64,000 nt of DNA, from assembly GCA_002091395.1 (NCBI GenBank), contig AP017913.1, positions 364,001-428,000 on the forward strand, in the 5' to 3' direction. This document shows positions 1-9,572 of the stretch, in pieces (the first letter of the stretch is position 1; the number at the start of each line of letters is the position of its first letter). Source of the stretch: Candidatus Azobacteroides pseudotrichonymphae. GTDB taxonomy: Bacteria > Bacteroidota > Bacteroidia > Bacteroidales > Azobacteroidaceae. Both the position numbers and the translations under genes were made by a program. The notes under the pieces are model-generated. The model saw nothing but the letters and a program-made list of their open reading frames with translations. It had not been told where the DNA came from and ran no database searches.

Positions 1-1406
1 GTTTTGAAGAGTTAGATATGTTTGTAGAGCATAGATGTGTTAATTTTGGTATGAAAGGAAAAATTTTTCTTGGCGATGGTGTAGTAACTGGATATGGGAC
101 AGTTGCTGGTCGCTTGATATATATTTTTGCTCAAGATTTTACAGTTATCGGTGGTTCGCTTTCAGAAACAATGTCAAAGAAAATTTGTAAAGTGATGGAT
201 TTGGCAATGCAAATGGGGGCTCCTATAGTTGGATTAAATGATTCAGGAGGAGCTCGTATACAGGAGGGGATTAATGCTTTAGCTGGTTATGCAGAAATAT
301 TTCAGCGAAATATTCTTGCATCTGGTGTAATACCTCAAATTTCTGCTATACTTGGTCCATGTGCAGGTGGAGCTGTTTATTCTCCTGCTTTAACTGATTT
401 TATAATTATGGCTCAAGGAACAAGTTATATGTTTTTGACTGGTCCAAAAGTTGTTAAAACTGTTACTGGAGAAAGTGTAACACAGGAGCAATTAGGTGGA
501 GCAGATATTCATGCTAGTCGTTCAGGAGTAACCCATTTTGTTGTAAAAAGTTGTGAGGATGGAATTGTTCTTATACGTAAATTATTGAGCTTTCTTCCAC
601 AGAATAATTTGGAAGAGCCTCCTATTATTCCAAATGATGATCCTATTGATCGTTTAGAAAATATTTTGAACGAAATTATTCCGGAAAGTCCTAGTAAGCC
701 TTATGACATGTATGAAGTGATAGGTTCAATTGTGGATAATGGCGAATTTTTGGAGGTACATTCTGATTATGCGTGTAATATTATTATTGGGTTTGCTCAT
801 TTTAATGGACGTTCAGTTGGCATTGTGGCAAATCAACCAAAAATATTGGCAGGTGTATTAGATATTAATGCGTCTAGAAAAGCTGCTCGTTTTGTACGTT
901 TTTGTGATGCTTTTAATATCCCTATTGTAACATTAGTAGATGTGCCTGGATTCCTTCCTGGAACAACTCAAGAATACGGAGGAGTAATTATTCATGGAGC
1001 TAAGTTGCTTTATGCATACGGGGAAGCAACTGTCCCAAAAGTAACTGTTACTTTACGTAAATCTTATGGAGGAGCTCATATTGTAATGAGTTGTAAGCAA
1101 TTACGGGGAGACATGAATTATGCTTGGCCATGTGCAGAAATTGCTGTAATGGGCAGTGCAGGCGCTGTAGAGGTCCTTTATGCAAAGGAAGCTAGAGATT
1201 CAGCAAATCCAGAAGATGTATTGAAAAAGAAGGGAGACGAATATAAAAAATTTTTTGCTAATCCTTACAATGCAGCTAAATTTGGTTATATAGATGATGT
1301 TATTGAGCCAAGAAATACACGATTTCGTATAATACGTGCTTTACAGCAATTAGCTACAAAAAAACAAACTAATCCGGCGAAAAAACACGATAATTTGCCG
1401 TTATAA
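1..1406 (+). CDS. mmdA: Methylmalonyl-CoA decarboxylase alpha / acyl-CoA carboxyltransferase subunit (5' end cut by window edge)
   Basis: Carboxyltransferase subunit that moves the carboxyl group of (S)-methylmalonyl-CoA to the biotin carrier of a sodium-pumping decarboxylase. The reading frame is open to the first base of the window: the codons before the first ATG (position 18) read FEELD, which continues the family sequence, so that ATG is internal and the true start lies outside. Visible carboxyltransferase motifs include [26 protein letters not shown] in the N half and DVPGFLPGT and KSYGGAH in the C half. The C-terminus is complete and lysine-rich. Propionyl-CoA carboxylase beta is nearly identical in sequence; the downstream gamma-like, biotin carrier and membrane beta genes favour the decarboxylase. 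Confidence 0.93.
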   Translation, partial: FEELDMFVEHRCVNFGMKGKIFLGDGVVTGYGTVAGRLIYIFAQDFTVIGGSLSETMSKKICKVMDLAMQMGAPIVGLNDSGGARIQEGINALAGYAEIFQRNILASGVIPQISAILGPCAGGAVYSPALTDFIIMAQGTSYMFLTGPKVVKTVTGESVTQEQLGGADIHASRSGVTHFVVKSCEDGIVLIRKLLSFLPQNNLEEPPIIPNDDPIDRLENILNEIIPESPSKPYDMYEVIGSIVDNGEFLEVHSDYACNIIIGFAHFNGRSVGIVANQPKILAGVLDINASRKAARFVRFCDAFNIPIVTLVDVPGFLPGTTQEYGGVIIHGAKLLYAYGEATVPKVTVTLRKSYGGAHIVMSCKQLRGDMNYAWPCAEIAVMGSAGAVEVLYAKEARDSANPEDVLKKKGDEYKKFFANPYNAAKFGYIDDVIEPRNTRFRIIRALQQLATKKQTNPAKKHDNLPL

Positions 1407-1907
1407 TTTTTTTTAACTAGATTTGACGGTTGTATAATATGTTTCGAAGTTTAATATAAAACAAATTACATATAATTAGTTGTGTTAATGGTTTAATATG
1501 AATATGAAAAACAGTTCATACTTACTTTTTCAATTTTTATGTTATAATTGTCAATAGAAATTTTATAACCATAATAAATCCTGTAAAGTGTGTTTTAAGC
1601 AAAGTTGTCCAGTTTTACAATTTAAATTAATATGAATAGTGTATAATTTGACTATACATGTGAATTTATTTAAAGATAATAAATGATTAAATGTAGGTTT
1701 GATCTTTATTCAGATTCTGTTTCAGTTTTTGGTTATTTATAAAATTAGTATTTTTAATTTTTGAAGATTAAGATTATCTCAGTTGTTATTGCTGTTAATA
1801 AAAATATGTGTATTTTTTCTAAAAAAATTTATTGAAATATAATTAAATTAGACAAAAAGCAATTTTTTGAGTTTGATTTTTGTGTAAATGGCAATTGTGT
1901 TACTCAA
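1407..1907. other. 501-base spacer without a recognisable gene
   Basis: AT-rich, T- and G-biased on the plus strand. I see no reading frame of useful length, no tRNA and no clear terminator. It separates mmdA from the rest of its expected operon, which is wide for a compact cluster; either transcription runs through or the distal genes have their own promoter. Confidence 0.6.
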
Positions 1908-2225
1908 ATGACATTGATTTATATGATTGTAGCGTTTGGAGTTCTTATTTTGTTTTATTTTGTATTTAAATTTATAGGGGAAATAGCGATATTTTTAAGT
2001 ACTCGTCGTGCTATAAAATCTTTTGGGATTACAAAAGAAGAAGTAAAAAATATTGGGCAACCTTCTGGAGAAGTTTTTGCTGCTATTGCTATGGCTATTT
2101 ATGAAGCCACTGAAATGCATGATGAAGAAAATACAATTATTACAATTAAAAATAAAGCATTGAATTATTCTCCTTGGAGTTCAAAAATATATACACTAAG
2201 AGAAACACCTAAAATTAAAGAATGA
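1908..2225 (+). CDS. OadG-like small membrane subunit of the Na+-pumping decarboxylase
   Basis: 105-residue protein with one strongly hydrophobic N-terminal helix (about residues 4-30) followed by a charged soluble tail, the shape of OadG/gamma or delta subunits that hold the carboxyltransferase and biotin carrier on the membrane beta subunit. It lies between mmdA and the biotin carrier gene, and its stop overlaps the next start by 4 bases (ATGA), implying translational coupling. Sequence conservation in this family is low, so the call rests mainly on topology and position. Confidence 0.7.
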   Translation: MTLIYMIVAFGVLILFYFVFKFIGEIAIFLSTRRAIKSFGITKEEVKNIGQPSGEVFAAIAMAIYEATEMHDEENTIITIKNKALNYSPWSSKIYTLRETPKIKE

Positions 2226-2638
2226 AAAATTTTAAGTATATAATTAATGGAAATGTTTATAATGTGGTTATAAATAGAATAGAAGATGTTGTTGCAGATG
2301 TTGAAGTAAATGGGACAACTTATAAAGTAGAAATGAATAAACCAGCAAAAAAACATGTAATAACAATTAATCGTCCTGTACAAGGGATCGAGTCTTCAAT
2401 TATGCGTCCAAGATTTTCAATTACTGAAAGTGCTTTGTATTCTCCTTTACCTGGTACAATACTTGATATATTTTGTGAAGTAGGTGATAGTGTAAAAAAA
2501 GGTCAAAAATTGTTAATTTTAGAAGCTATGAAAATGGAAAATATTATTAATGCTGATAAGGATGGTGTAATAAAAGATGTTAAGGTTAGTAAGGGAAATT
2601 CTGTGTTGGAAGGAGCAGTTTTAGTAGTAATTGGATAA
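2222..2638 (+). CDS. mmdC: Biotin carboxyl carrier subunit of methylmalonyl-CoA decarboxylase
   Basis: 138 residues. The C-terminal ~70 residues form a biotinyl domain, with the attachment motif EAMKMEN and the biotin lysine at residue 104; the N-terminal part (1-65) is the less conserved extension seen in Bacteroidetes carriers. It accepts carboxyl from the MmdA subunit and delivers it to the membrane beta subunit, where decarboxylation drives Na+ export. The start overlaps the previous stop (ATGA) and the beta gene begins 21 bases downstream, so the three form one transcription unit. Confidence 0.93.
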   Translation: MKNFKYIINGNVYNVVINRIEDVVADVEVNGTTYKVEMNKPAKKHVITINRPVQGIESSIMRPRFSITESALYSPLPGTILDIFCEVGDSVKKGQKLLILEAMKMENIINADKDGVIKDVKVSKGNSVLEGAVLVVIG

Positions 2639-2659
2639 TAGTGTTAATATAGATATACT

Positions 2660-3811
2660 ATGAATTTATTTTTTCACCCAAAAAGTTTTGAAACTTTTTG
2701 TAAATGTACAGAATTTGCAAATATAAGTATATGTCATATAGTTATGATTATTATTGGTTTAGCATTTATTTGTTTAGCTGTTATTAAAGAGTTTGCCCCT
2801 ATATTTCTAATACCAATTGGATTTGGAATCTTGATTGGAAATATTCCTTTCTTGGATATAAGTTTGCAATCCAGAATATATGAAGAAAGTTCTGTTTTTA
2901 ATTTTTTTTATCAAGGGATAACTAATGGTTGGTATACACCTATTATTTTTTTGGGAATTGGAGCAATGACTGATTTTTCTTCGATTATGTCTAATCCAAA
3001 ACTAATATTGATTGGAATTGTTTCTCAACTTGGAATTTTTATTTCTTATATTTTAGCTTTGATAGTTGGATTTAATCCACATCAAGCTGGTTCTATTGGA
3101 ATTATTGGTGTAGCTGATGCACCTACTGCAATATTCATTTCATCTAAGCTTGACCCTGATTTAGTTGGAACTGTTGCTATTTCAGCTTATTCTTATATAG
3201 TGTTGATTCCATTATTACAACCGCATATTATGCGATTATTTACTACGAAAAAAGAAAAAATTATTCGTATGAAACTTCCTCGTGTAGTTTCACATACAGA
3301 AAAAATATTATTCCCTATTTTTGGAGTTTTATTAACTGGTTTTGTTGTTCCTTCTGGGCTTCCATTGTTTGGAATGTTGTTTTTAGGAAATTTATTAAAA
3401 GAAACAAATGTTACTCGTCGTTTATCAGAAGTTGTTCGTGGCCCATTAATGAATATAATTGTTATTTTATTAGGAATTTCTGTAGGATTTTCAACTAAAT
3501 CAACAAAGTTTTTAACATGTAATTCTATGAAAATTTTTATCCTTGGAATTTTATCATTTGTAATTATTACTATTATGGGTATTCTATGTATAAAATTTCT
3601 TAATTTATTCTTAAGAAGTGAGAATAAAATCAATCCTTTGATTGGTAATGCTAGTATTTCTGGCGTTTCTGATTCGGCTCATATTTCTCAAATGGTTGGA
3701 TTAGAATATGATTCAAGCAATTATTTGTTAATGCATGCTATGGGGCCGAATGTTGCAGGATTAATTGGTTCTACACTTATTGCGGGTGTTTTACTTGAGT
3801 TGATTAAATAA
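2660..3811 (+). CDS. mmdB: Na+-translocating decarboxylase beta subunit (membrane)
   Basis: 383-residue polytopic membrane protein of the OadB/MmdB/GcdB family, which decarboxylates carboxybiotin and exports Na+. Conserved family blocks are present: FAPIFLIPIGFGILIGN near residues 45-61, ADAPTAI with the essential Asp at 153, the AYSYI helix near 176-180, NPLIG at 325-329 and LLMHAMGPNVAG near the C-terminus. The usual Arg that follows NPLIG by 16 positions (R389 in the Klebsiella OadB numbering I recall) is His341 here, in GVSDSAHIS; GGADGPTAI has also become GVADAPTAI. Length and topology are otherwise normal. Confidence 0.92.
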   Translation: MNLFFHPKSFETFCKCTEFANISICHIVMIIIGLAFICLAVIKEFAPIFLIPIGFGILIGNIPFLDISLQSRIYEESSVFNFFYQGITNGWYTPIIFLGIGAMTDFSSIMSNPKLILIGIVSQLGIFISYILALIVGFNPHQAGSIGIIGVADAPTAIFISSKLDPDLVGTVAISAYSYIVLIPLLQPHIMRLFTTKKEKIIRMKLPRVVSHTEKILFPIFGVLLTGFVVPSGLPLFGMLFLGNLLKETNVTRRLSEVVRGPLMNIIVILLGISVGFSTKSTKFLTCNSMKIFILGILSFVIITIMGILCIKFLNLFLRSENKINPLIGNASISGVSDSAHISQMVGLEYDSSNYLLMHAMGPNVAGLIGSTLIAGVLLELIK

Positions 3812-4006
3812 AAAATACTTTATAATTTGTTTGCTAAGTTTAAGTTTTTTATATTTGTTACTTGTATTTTTATTTAAAGTTTAAGTTATGGGGCTGTTGC
3901 CTTTGTAATGGATTTTATAGATTAAATGGTTTATAGAATTTATAACGATTTTCCCCATATATTTATTTATTTATTTATTTTATTTACATTTTTATTTTTA
4001 ATAATG

Positions 4007-4264
4007 ATGAATATTTTTATTGCTGGTTTAAATTTTAGATTGAGTGATTCAGATTTGGTGACGCTTTTTGAAGGATATGGAACAGTTAATTCTGCGAGGG
4101 TGATTGTTGATCGTCAAACAGGCAAATCTAAAGGTTATGGATTTGTAGAAATGGAAGATGATTCTTCTGCAAGAAAAGCTATTGCTGAATTAAATGGAAG
4201 TGAATTTGATGGAAGAACAATTTCTGTTTCTGAAGCTCGTCCTAAAGAGAGGAGAGATGTTTAA
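4007..4264 (+). CDS. RRM-domain RNA-binding protein
   Basis: Small single-domain RNA-recognition-motif protein of the type common in Bacteroidetes and cyanobacteria. RNP2 is IFIAGL (residues 3-8) and RNP1 is KGYGFVEM (42-49), with the helix residues and the final beta strand RTISVSEARP in place. The open frame extends to an ATG at 3926, but that adds a hydrophobic, TTTA-repeat-encoded stretch absent from the family, so I take the ATG at 4007 (or the adjacent one at 4004), giving 85 residues. Likely an RNA chaperone or regulator; the target is unknown. Confidence 0.88.
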   Translation: MNIFIAGLNFRLSDSDLVTLFEGYGTVNSARVIVDRQTGKSKGYGFVEMEDDSSARKAIAELNGSEFDGRTISVSEARPKERRDV

Positions 4265-4784
4265 TCTCATATCATGAAATTTAAATACAAAGATTATTGT
4301 GATATTTTAGCATGCGTGAGTTGGTTGTTTTTTCTAGCTTTTAGTTACGTGTTTAGTTCAGTGTAGAAGATTTAATTAAGTTTATTGTCATTATTTTGTT
4401 AAGTTAGAAGAATAATTATTGATGCGTTGCTGTACGATTTTATTAATTGTATTTTTGTTTTATTTCGTATTTTCTATAAAAATGTAGTTATATAACGATT
4501 GTTAATTTAGTTGTGAATATTATGTTTTTATGATTTTGTTATAGTTATGGTTAAAATTTTTATAGTAATTTATATAATTTAGGTTGTTTTTGTTTTTAGT
4601 CGTATTGAAAAGTTGTGGATGTTTGTTCCTTAAAGAATGAATTTATAGATAATTGTTGTTTTTTGGTTAAAGCAGACAAGTTTTGAAAGATATTTTTGTT
4701 AGTTTAATTGTTATTTCTCATTATTAGAAATAACAGTGGTTTTTTACTTTATCATTTCAAAAGTTCATAAGATAGTTAATATGT
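4265..4784. other. 520-base gene-free stretch ending in a terminator-like hairpin
   Basis: No protein-coding frame is recognisable. The plus strand is markedly T- and G-rich (positions 4381-4440 hold 11 G and 4 C). A terminator-like hairpin sits near the distal end, more than 440 bases past the RRM gene, so the stretch could be a long 3' untranslated region, an unrecognised small RNA, or a decayed gene. I saw no SRP RNA, tmRNA or 6S signature in it. Confidence 0.5.
4709..4746 (+). terminator. Rho-independent terminator-like hairpin
   Basis: A perfect 10-bp stem (TGTTATTTCT at 4709-4718 with AGAAATAACA at 4726-4735) with a 7-base loop, followed after GTGG by a run of six T. The stem is AT-rich but this is normal for such a genome. 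It would end plus-strand transcription upstream of menA. Confidence 0.55.
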
Positions 4785-5767
4785 ATGGATTTTATCCGAT
4801 TTTGGTTGAATAATGCTCGTTATAGATCGTTACCTCAAAGTATTTTCCCATCTTTAGTTGCTGTTTGTTTTGCTGCAAAAAGCAGAGAATTCTCTCTGCT
4901 TTTTGGATTACTGTCGATTATAGGAGTTATTATAGCTCATTTGGGAGTTAATCTTTTTGATGATTATTTTGATTACAGAGCATTTGGGAATGTAGTTCGT
5001 AATAATATGGGGGAATATGGATTTCGTACGACTAAATGTCATTACATCATCTCTGGCATGATTAATTTGAATCAATTGTTAATTGCCTCTATTGTTTTAT
5101 GCGTTCTTGCATTAATAATTGGTTTAATAATATGTAGTTTTAGAGGTTACTTTATTTTGTATTTAGTATTAATTACTGCTATTTTAAGTATTTTTTATTC
5201 TGCTCCACCTTTTCAATTATCTTACCATGCTCTTGGTGAAGTTGCTGTTGGTTTAGTATTTGGCCCGTTACTAATGATGGGAGTTTATTATGCATCATGT
5301 AAAAAAATTGACTTTTCTTTGGTTTTTATTTCAATTCCAATTGGATTGTTGGTTACAACCATTGTTTATGTACATTCTATTATGGATTATGAGCCGGATA
5401 AAAAAACTAAGAAGTTAACTCTTGTTGGTTTTTTAAAAAAAAAAAACTAGTGTTATTCTTTCTATTTTTTTTATTAACTACCCCTTTTTGTTGTGTCATT
5501 GAGGGAATTATTGTAGGTTATTTATCTGTTTATTATCTATTTGTTTTATTTGCACTTCCCATGTCTGTTACGTTATTTTATTTAATGTTTCAGTATGTTT
5601 ATTCACCTGATAAAAAATTTTCTCCTCATTTTTTAATGGGTCCAATGTTGAATTGGAATAAAATAAAAATAATGGGTATGGATTGTTTTTTGATTCGTTG
5701 GCTTTTAGCTCGTAATATGTTTTCTTTTTTTTGTTTAATTGTTATAATTGTTTGTTTAATTTTTTGA
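4785..5767 (+). pseudogene. menA: MenA, 1,4-dihydroxy-2-naphthoate polyprenyltransferase, frame interrupted at an A12 tract
   Basis: UbiA-family membrane prenyltransferase that makes demethylmenaquinone. The first frame (4785-5450, 221 residues) holds the prenyl-diphosphate motif NLFDDYFD (residues 56-63) and the second Asp motif DYEPDKK (about 201-207), then stops just after a run of 12 A (5435-5446). The second frame (to 5767) continues the family: hydrophobic helices, a GPMLNW segment and a C-terminal LLARNM helix. Adding one A (or removing two) joins the frames without loss and gives about 325 residues. All catalytic motifs lie before the break and nothing else is decayed, so a sequencing error, or a functional gene rescued by polymerase slippage on the A run, is as likely as a dead gene. 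Confidence 0.8.
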
Positions 5768-5918
5768 AAAATTAAACATTTCATAATTGAATAGTGCTAT
5801 TTAAAATAAATTAATATATAAAAAAATTAAAGATATAGTAACATTGTTTTATGCTGTAATTTTTTCAAAGAAATTACGATCAGAACTTTGATGTTAGATA
5901 ATTAACTAAAGAAAATTT

Positions 5919-6470
5919 TTAAATAGTCATTAACATTTTTTCTTTGATAGAAAGAATTTTATCAATTTTTTTTAAAAATTCATCATGTAGTTTTTGTACA
6001 GTAATCTCATTTTTTTCTCCTTCATCTTTCGGAATACCTTCTTTTATACGCTTTTTTATTATATTGTTAGCCTCTCTACGAATATTACGAATGCTAATTT
6101 TTGCTTTTTCAGCTTCTTTTTCTGTCTGCTTTATTAATTGTTTACGACGATCTTCAGTTAATTGTGGAATATTTAGCTTAATTGTTGATCCGTTGTTTTC
6201 TGGAGTAATACCTAAATTTGAATTTAATATAGCTTTTTCAATTGGTTTTATCATAGATTTTTCCCATGCTGAAATTAAAATTGTTTTAGTATCTGGAATA
6301 GATATACTGGATATATTCTGTAGTGAAACAAAATTTCCATAATACTCTATTTTTATATTATCTAACATACGAACATCGGCTCTACCTGCATTAATGTGAG
6401 AAAATGTTTCCTCCAGATATGTCAATGTATGAATCATTTTCTTTTTACTATAATCTATTACAGATTTCAT
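5919..6470 (-). CDS. frr: Ribosome recycling factor
   Basis: 183 residues, the normal length for RRF, covering both the three-helix bundle and the inserted beta domain. Family signatures such as GRADVRMLDNIKIEYYG near residues 28-44 and the segment LTEDRRKQLIKQ near residues 105-116 are intact. With EF-G it splits post-termination ribosomes. It lies 43 bases downstream of pyrH on the same strand, the common bacterial pyrH-frr pairing, and converges on menA with about 150 bases between the stops. Confidence 0.97.
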   Translation of the reverse strand: MKSVIDYSKKKMIHTLTYLEETFSHINAGRADVRMLDNIKIEYYGNFVSLQNISSISIPDTKTILISAWEKSMIKPIEKAILNSNLGITPENNGSTIKLNIPQLTEDRRKQLIKQTEKEAEKAKISIRNIRREANNIIKKRIKEGIPKDEGEKNEITVQKLHDEFLKKIDKILSIKEKMLMTI

Positions 6471-6513
6471 TGTACTATATGATTTTCAAATTTGATGGTT
6501 ATAGTTAATATTT

Positions 6514-7221
6514 TTAGATCGTAATTAAAGTGCCAATTTTTTTGTTGTACAATATTTTTTTTAAATTCCCAATTATATTCATATTAAAAACGATCATTTG
6601 TAAATGATTGCTTTTTGCTAAAGCAGCAGCAGTTAAATCAATAATTTTTAAATCTTTATTGTAGATCTCATCATAAGAAGTTCTGTCGAATTTGACCGCT
6701 TTCGGATTTTTTTTTGGATCAGTATCATATACTCCATTTACATGTGTACCTTTTAACATTATATCAGCATTTAGTTCTATAGCTCTTAAGACAGAAGCTG
6801 TATCAGTAGTAAAAAATGGATTACCTGTTCCGCCTGATAAAATTACTACTTTTTTTTTATTTAAAGCATCTATTACATCCTCCTTAAAATAAAAATAACC
6901 TATTGAGTCCATTTTTATGGAAGTGAACATTTTAACTTCTATACCTTCTTTCTTAAGTGCAGAACTTAAAGCTAAACTGTTAATAACAGTTGCTAGCATG
7001 CCAATTTGATCTCCTTCTATTCTATCGAATCCTTTAGAGATTCCGTTTACACCTCTAAAAATATTACCTCCACCAATCACAATAGCTATCTGAACACCTA
7101 ATTCACTTACTTCTTTTATTTGTTTTGCATAATCAAATAGTTTATTTTCATTAAATCCATATTGTTTTTCTTGTATTAAAGACTCACCGCTAAGTTTAAG
7201 AAGAATACGTTTGTACTTCAT
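6514..7221 (-). CDS. pyrH: Uridylate kinase (UMP kinase)
   Basis: 235 residues. Hexameric bacterial UMP kinase of the amino acid kinase fold, phosphorylating UMP to UDP with ATP. KLSGES near the N-terminus and GGGNIFRG (residues 50-57) form the nucleotide-binding site; DQIGMLATVINSL and FFTTDTASVLRA are typical family blocks. Ten bases separate it from glyA upstream and 43 from frr downstream, so glyA-pyrH-frr is probably one operon. With carAB, pyrK and pyrD it is the fourth pyrimidine gene in the window. Confidence 0.97.
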   Translation of the reverse strand: MKYKRILLKLSGESLIQEKQYGFNENKLFDYAKQIKEVSELGVQIAIVIGGGNIFRGVNGISKGFDRIEGDQIGMLATVINSLALSSALKKEGIEVKMFTSIKMDSIGYFYFKEDVIDALNKKKVVILSGGTGNPFFTTDTASVLRAIELNADIMLKGTHVNGVYDTDPKKNPKAVKFDRTSYDEIYNKDLKIIDLTAAALAKSNHLQMIVFNMNIIGNLKKILYNKKIGTLITI

Positions 7222-7231
7222 ACCATTTTTG

Positions 7232-8512
7232 TTACCATGCGAATAAAGGATAATCTTTCATTAAAATATTCACTTTCTTTTTTACAGAGTCAATTATTTT
7301 ATTATTATCTACATTTGATAAAACTACATCTATTAGTTCTACAATTTCTTCTATAAGAGATTCTTTTGCACCACGCGTAGTTATAGCCGGTGTTCCAAAT
7401 CGTAATCCAGAAGTAAGAAACGGTGAACGATCATCAAATGGAACCATATTTTTATTAGCAGTTATACCTGCATTAACAAGTGTTCTTTCAGCATACTTAC
7501 CGCTTAGTTTAGGAAATTTTGAACGAAGATCCACTAATACTAAATGATTGTCTGTGCCTCCAGAAATAAGTTTATACCCTTTTTCATTTAATAATTTTGC
7601 CATTATTTGTGCATTTTTTTTTACTTGTTTTTGATATATAATGAACTCTGGTTGTAGTGCTTCGTAAAAAGCAATAGCTTTAGCTGCTATAATATGTTCT
7701 AAAGGTCCTCCTTGTATACCTGGGAATATGGCAGAATCTAGTATTTCAGACATCATTTTAATCCTCCCATTTGTGTTGGTTTTACCCCAAGGGTTTTCAA
7801 AATCATTTCCAATAAGAATAACTCCACCTCTAGGACCACGTAGAGTTTTATGCGTAGTAGATGTTACAATATGAGCATAATGAAGCGGATTATTTAAAAG
7901 TTTTGCAGCAATTAATCCAGCAGTATGAGCCATATCTACCATAAATATCGCTCCAATTTTGTCAGCAATTAGCCTGATACGTTTATAGTCCCATTCACGA
8001 GAATAAGCTGATGCCCCAGCAATAATTAATTTAGGCATTTTTTTTACAGCAATATGTTCTAATTGTTGATAATCAATATATCCGCTAGTTTTTTCTGTTC
8101 CATATTCTAAAGCTTTGTAAGAGATGCCAGAAAAATTAACAGAAGCTCCATGACTAAGATGTCCTCCATGTGAAAGTCCTAATCCTAAAAAATGATCTCC
8201 TGGTTGAAGACATGCTAAAAATACAGCCATATTAGCTTGTGCTCCACTATGAGGTTGTACATTTGCCCATTCTGCTTGAAAAAGTTGTTTTAATCTATCA
8301 ATCGCTGTTTGTTCTACTAAATCTATTACTTGGCATCCTCCATAATAACGTCTATTTGGATACCCTTCGGCATACTTATTTGTCAATACAGATCCTGCTG
8401 CTTTTAGTACTTGAGAGCTTACGAAATTTTCAGAAGCTATTAATTCTATATCTTCATATTGACGAAGGCTTTCTTGATCTATTAATCTAAAAATAAATTC
8501 ATCTTTTTCCAT
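7232..8512 (-). CDS. glyA: Serine hydroxymethyltransferase
   Basis: 426 residues. PLP enzyme interconverting serine and glycine and feeding one-carbon units to tetrahydrofolate. The PLP lysine is K222 in [21 protein letters not shown] and YPNRRYYGG near the N-terminus bind substrate and cofactor. Complete and of normal length. It leads the minus-strand glyA-pyrH-frr group, and a Bacteroidetes -7 element lies about 50 bases upstream. It works with MetF, also in the window, in the folate cycle. Confidence 0.97.
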   Translation of the reverse strand: MEKDEFIFRLIDQESLRQYEDIELIASENFVSSQVLKAAGSVLTNKYAEGYPNRRYYGGCQVIDLVEQTAIDRLKQLFQAEWANVQPHSGAQANMAVFLACLQPGDHFLGLGLSHGGHLSHGASVNFSGISYKALEYGTEKTSGYIDYQQLEHIAVKKMPKLIIAGASAYSREWDYKRIRLIADKIGAIFMVDMAHTAGLIAAKLLNNPLHYAHIVTSTTHKTLRGPRGGVILIGNDFENPWGKTNTNGRIKMMSEILDSAIFPGIQGGPLEHIIAAKAIAFYEALQPEFIIYQKQVKKNAQIMAKLLNEKGYKLISGGTDNHLVLVDLRSKFPKLSGKYAERTLVNAGITANKNMVPFDDRSPFLTSGLRFGTPAITTRGAKESLIEEIVELIDVVLSNVDNNKIIDSVKKKVNILMKDYPLFAW

Positions 8513-8564
8513 TTTTGAGATTATTAAATTAAATACCTTTTAGCAGCTTATTTTAAATTGCTTA

Positions 8565-8572
8565 CAAATGTA
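8565..8572 (-). promoter_or_regulatory. Candidate Bacteroidetes -7 promoter element for glyA
   Basis: On the minus strand the sequence reads TACATTTG, an exact match to the Bacteroidetes primary sigma -7 consensus TAnnTTTG, 52 bases before the glyA ATG. The matching -33 TTTG is not clear; only T-rich sequence lies at the right distance. Confidence 0.4.
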
Positions 8573-8750
8573 GCAGAATTTAGTTTTTTTAGTCTAAAAA
8601 GTTTATAAATAATTTAACAATTAATAATGATATTATATTCAAAACACTAAAAAAGTTTGATATGTTTTATAAAAAAAGTCATTAACATTCGTCTTATACT
8701 GAAAATATGGTAGTTTCCTGTAAGTTTTAGATTAAAAAATGTTTTTTTAT

Positions 8751-8788
8751 TTTAATTACACATAAAAATTTTTTTATGTGTAATTAAA
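8751..8788. repeat. Perfect 18-bp inverted repeat with 2-base loop
   Basis: Arms at 8751-8768 and 8771-8788 pair without a mismatch (TTTAATTACACATAAAAA and its complement), flanking TT. The A/T ends mean it could act as a terminator in either direction, yet no recognisable gene ends here. It could also be a protein-binding palindrome. Confidence 0.6.
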
Positions 8789-9380
8789 TTTTAATATATA
8801 TTATTTTAATGAATAAAGTTTTGAACTTAGGTTTTATAATATTAATTATTAATGAACATATGTAATGATTCAAATGAAATGTTAAATGTTTGGATATAAT
8901 TATTGAACAAAATGATTATAAATAATGAAAGAAGATATACTATAAGCAAAGTTTATATACAACAACTCATAGTTATTTTGTTTGATAACTATGTCAGAAT
9001 TTTAAACTAATTAATTAAAATAGTTTAAATAATTTTTATATTGATTAGTAATAATTTTGGTTTCTAGAGTTAATTTTATTGTAATAATAGCTGAGTTTTA
9101 TGTAAAATTTATTTTAAAATTTTTTATATTTTAAAATAAAAAAATGAATATGATTAATAGATTGTGATAATTCTTGAGTTAGTTATACTAAAGTTTATAG
9201 CTGTTTTAATTAGTTAGTTTAATATCAACTTTAATTAGTTGATATTTATATTTTATGTATAATTCTAGTACGATGTATCGGTAAATTTTTAAAAAATTTT
9301 GATGAAATTACAGTTTAGAAAAAATTTGAGAATCAATAGTTGTTAACATTTATTTATTAAAGGCACATACTAAATGAAAT

Positions 9381-9572
9381 ATGTTTAAATTTTTATTTGA
9401 ATATTTGGCAGAAAAAATTGTTATATTTAACAGAAAAGTGGGTGTGAACAGTTTATTTTTAATAATTGGAGTGGTCATTTCAGTTGTAAGTATTATTTTG
9501 TTTAATAACAAATTGAGTAGTATTGTACTACTGCCATTTTTCATAAAAAAAATAAGTGATGGTAATAAATAA
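9381..9572 (+). CDS. Small hypothetical membrane protein (doubtful)
   Basis: 63 residues: a charged N-terminal segment, one hydrophobic helix (about 25-42, SLFLIIGVVISVVSIILF) and a second hydrophobic patch LSSIVLLPFF before a basic tail. Codon choice resembles nearby genes more than random AT-rich DNA, and the topology is sensible. I recognise no family. An 86-codon frame on the opposite strand covers the same DNA but looks less protein-like. It may be a real small membrane protein, the relic of a larger one, or chance. Confidence 0.3.
   Translation: MFKFLFEYLAEKIVIFNRKVGVNSLFLIIGVVISVVSIILFNNKLSSIVLLPFFIKKISDGNK

Noticed and set aside
18..20. ATG at 18 as the start of mmdA
   Set aside because: The frame is open upstream and those codons match the family, so the start is outside the window.
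3926..4006. N-terminal hydrophobic extension of the RRM protein
   Set aside because: It is encoded by TTTA repeats, is not found in the family, and ATG at 4007 gives the normal N-terminus.
5450..5767. Second part of menA as a separate gene starting at GTG
   Set aside because: It continues the family sequence directly across the A12 run and has no independent N-terminus.
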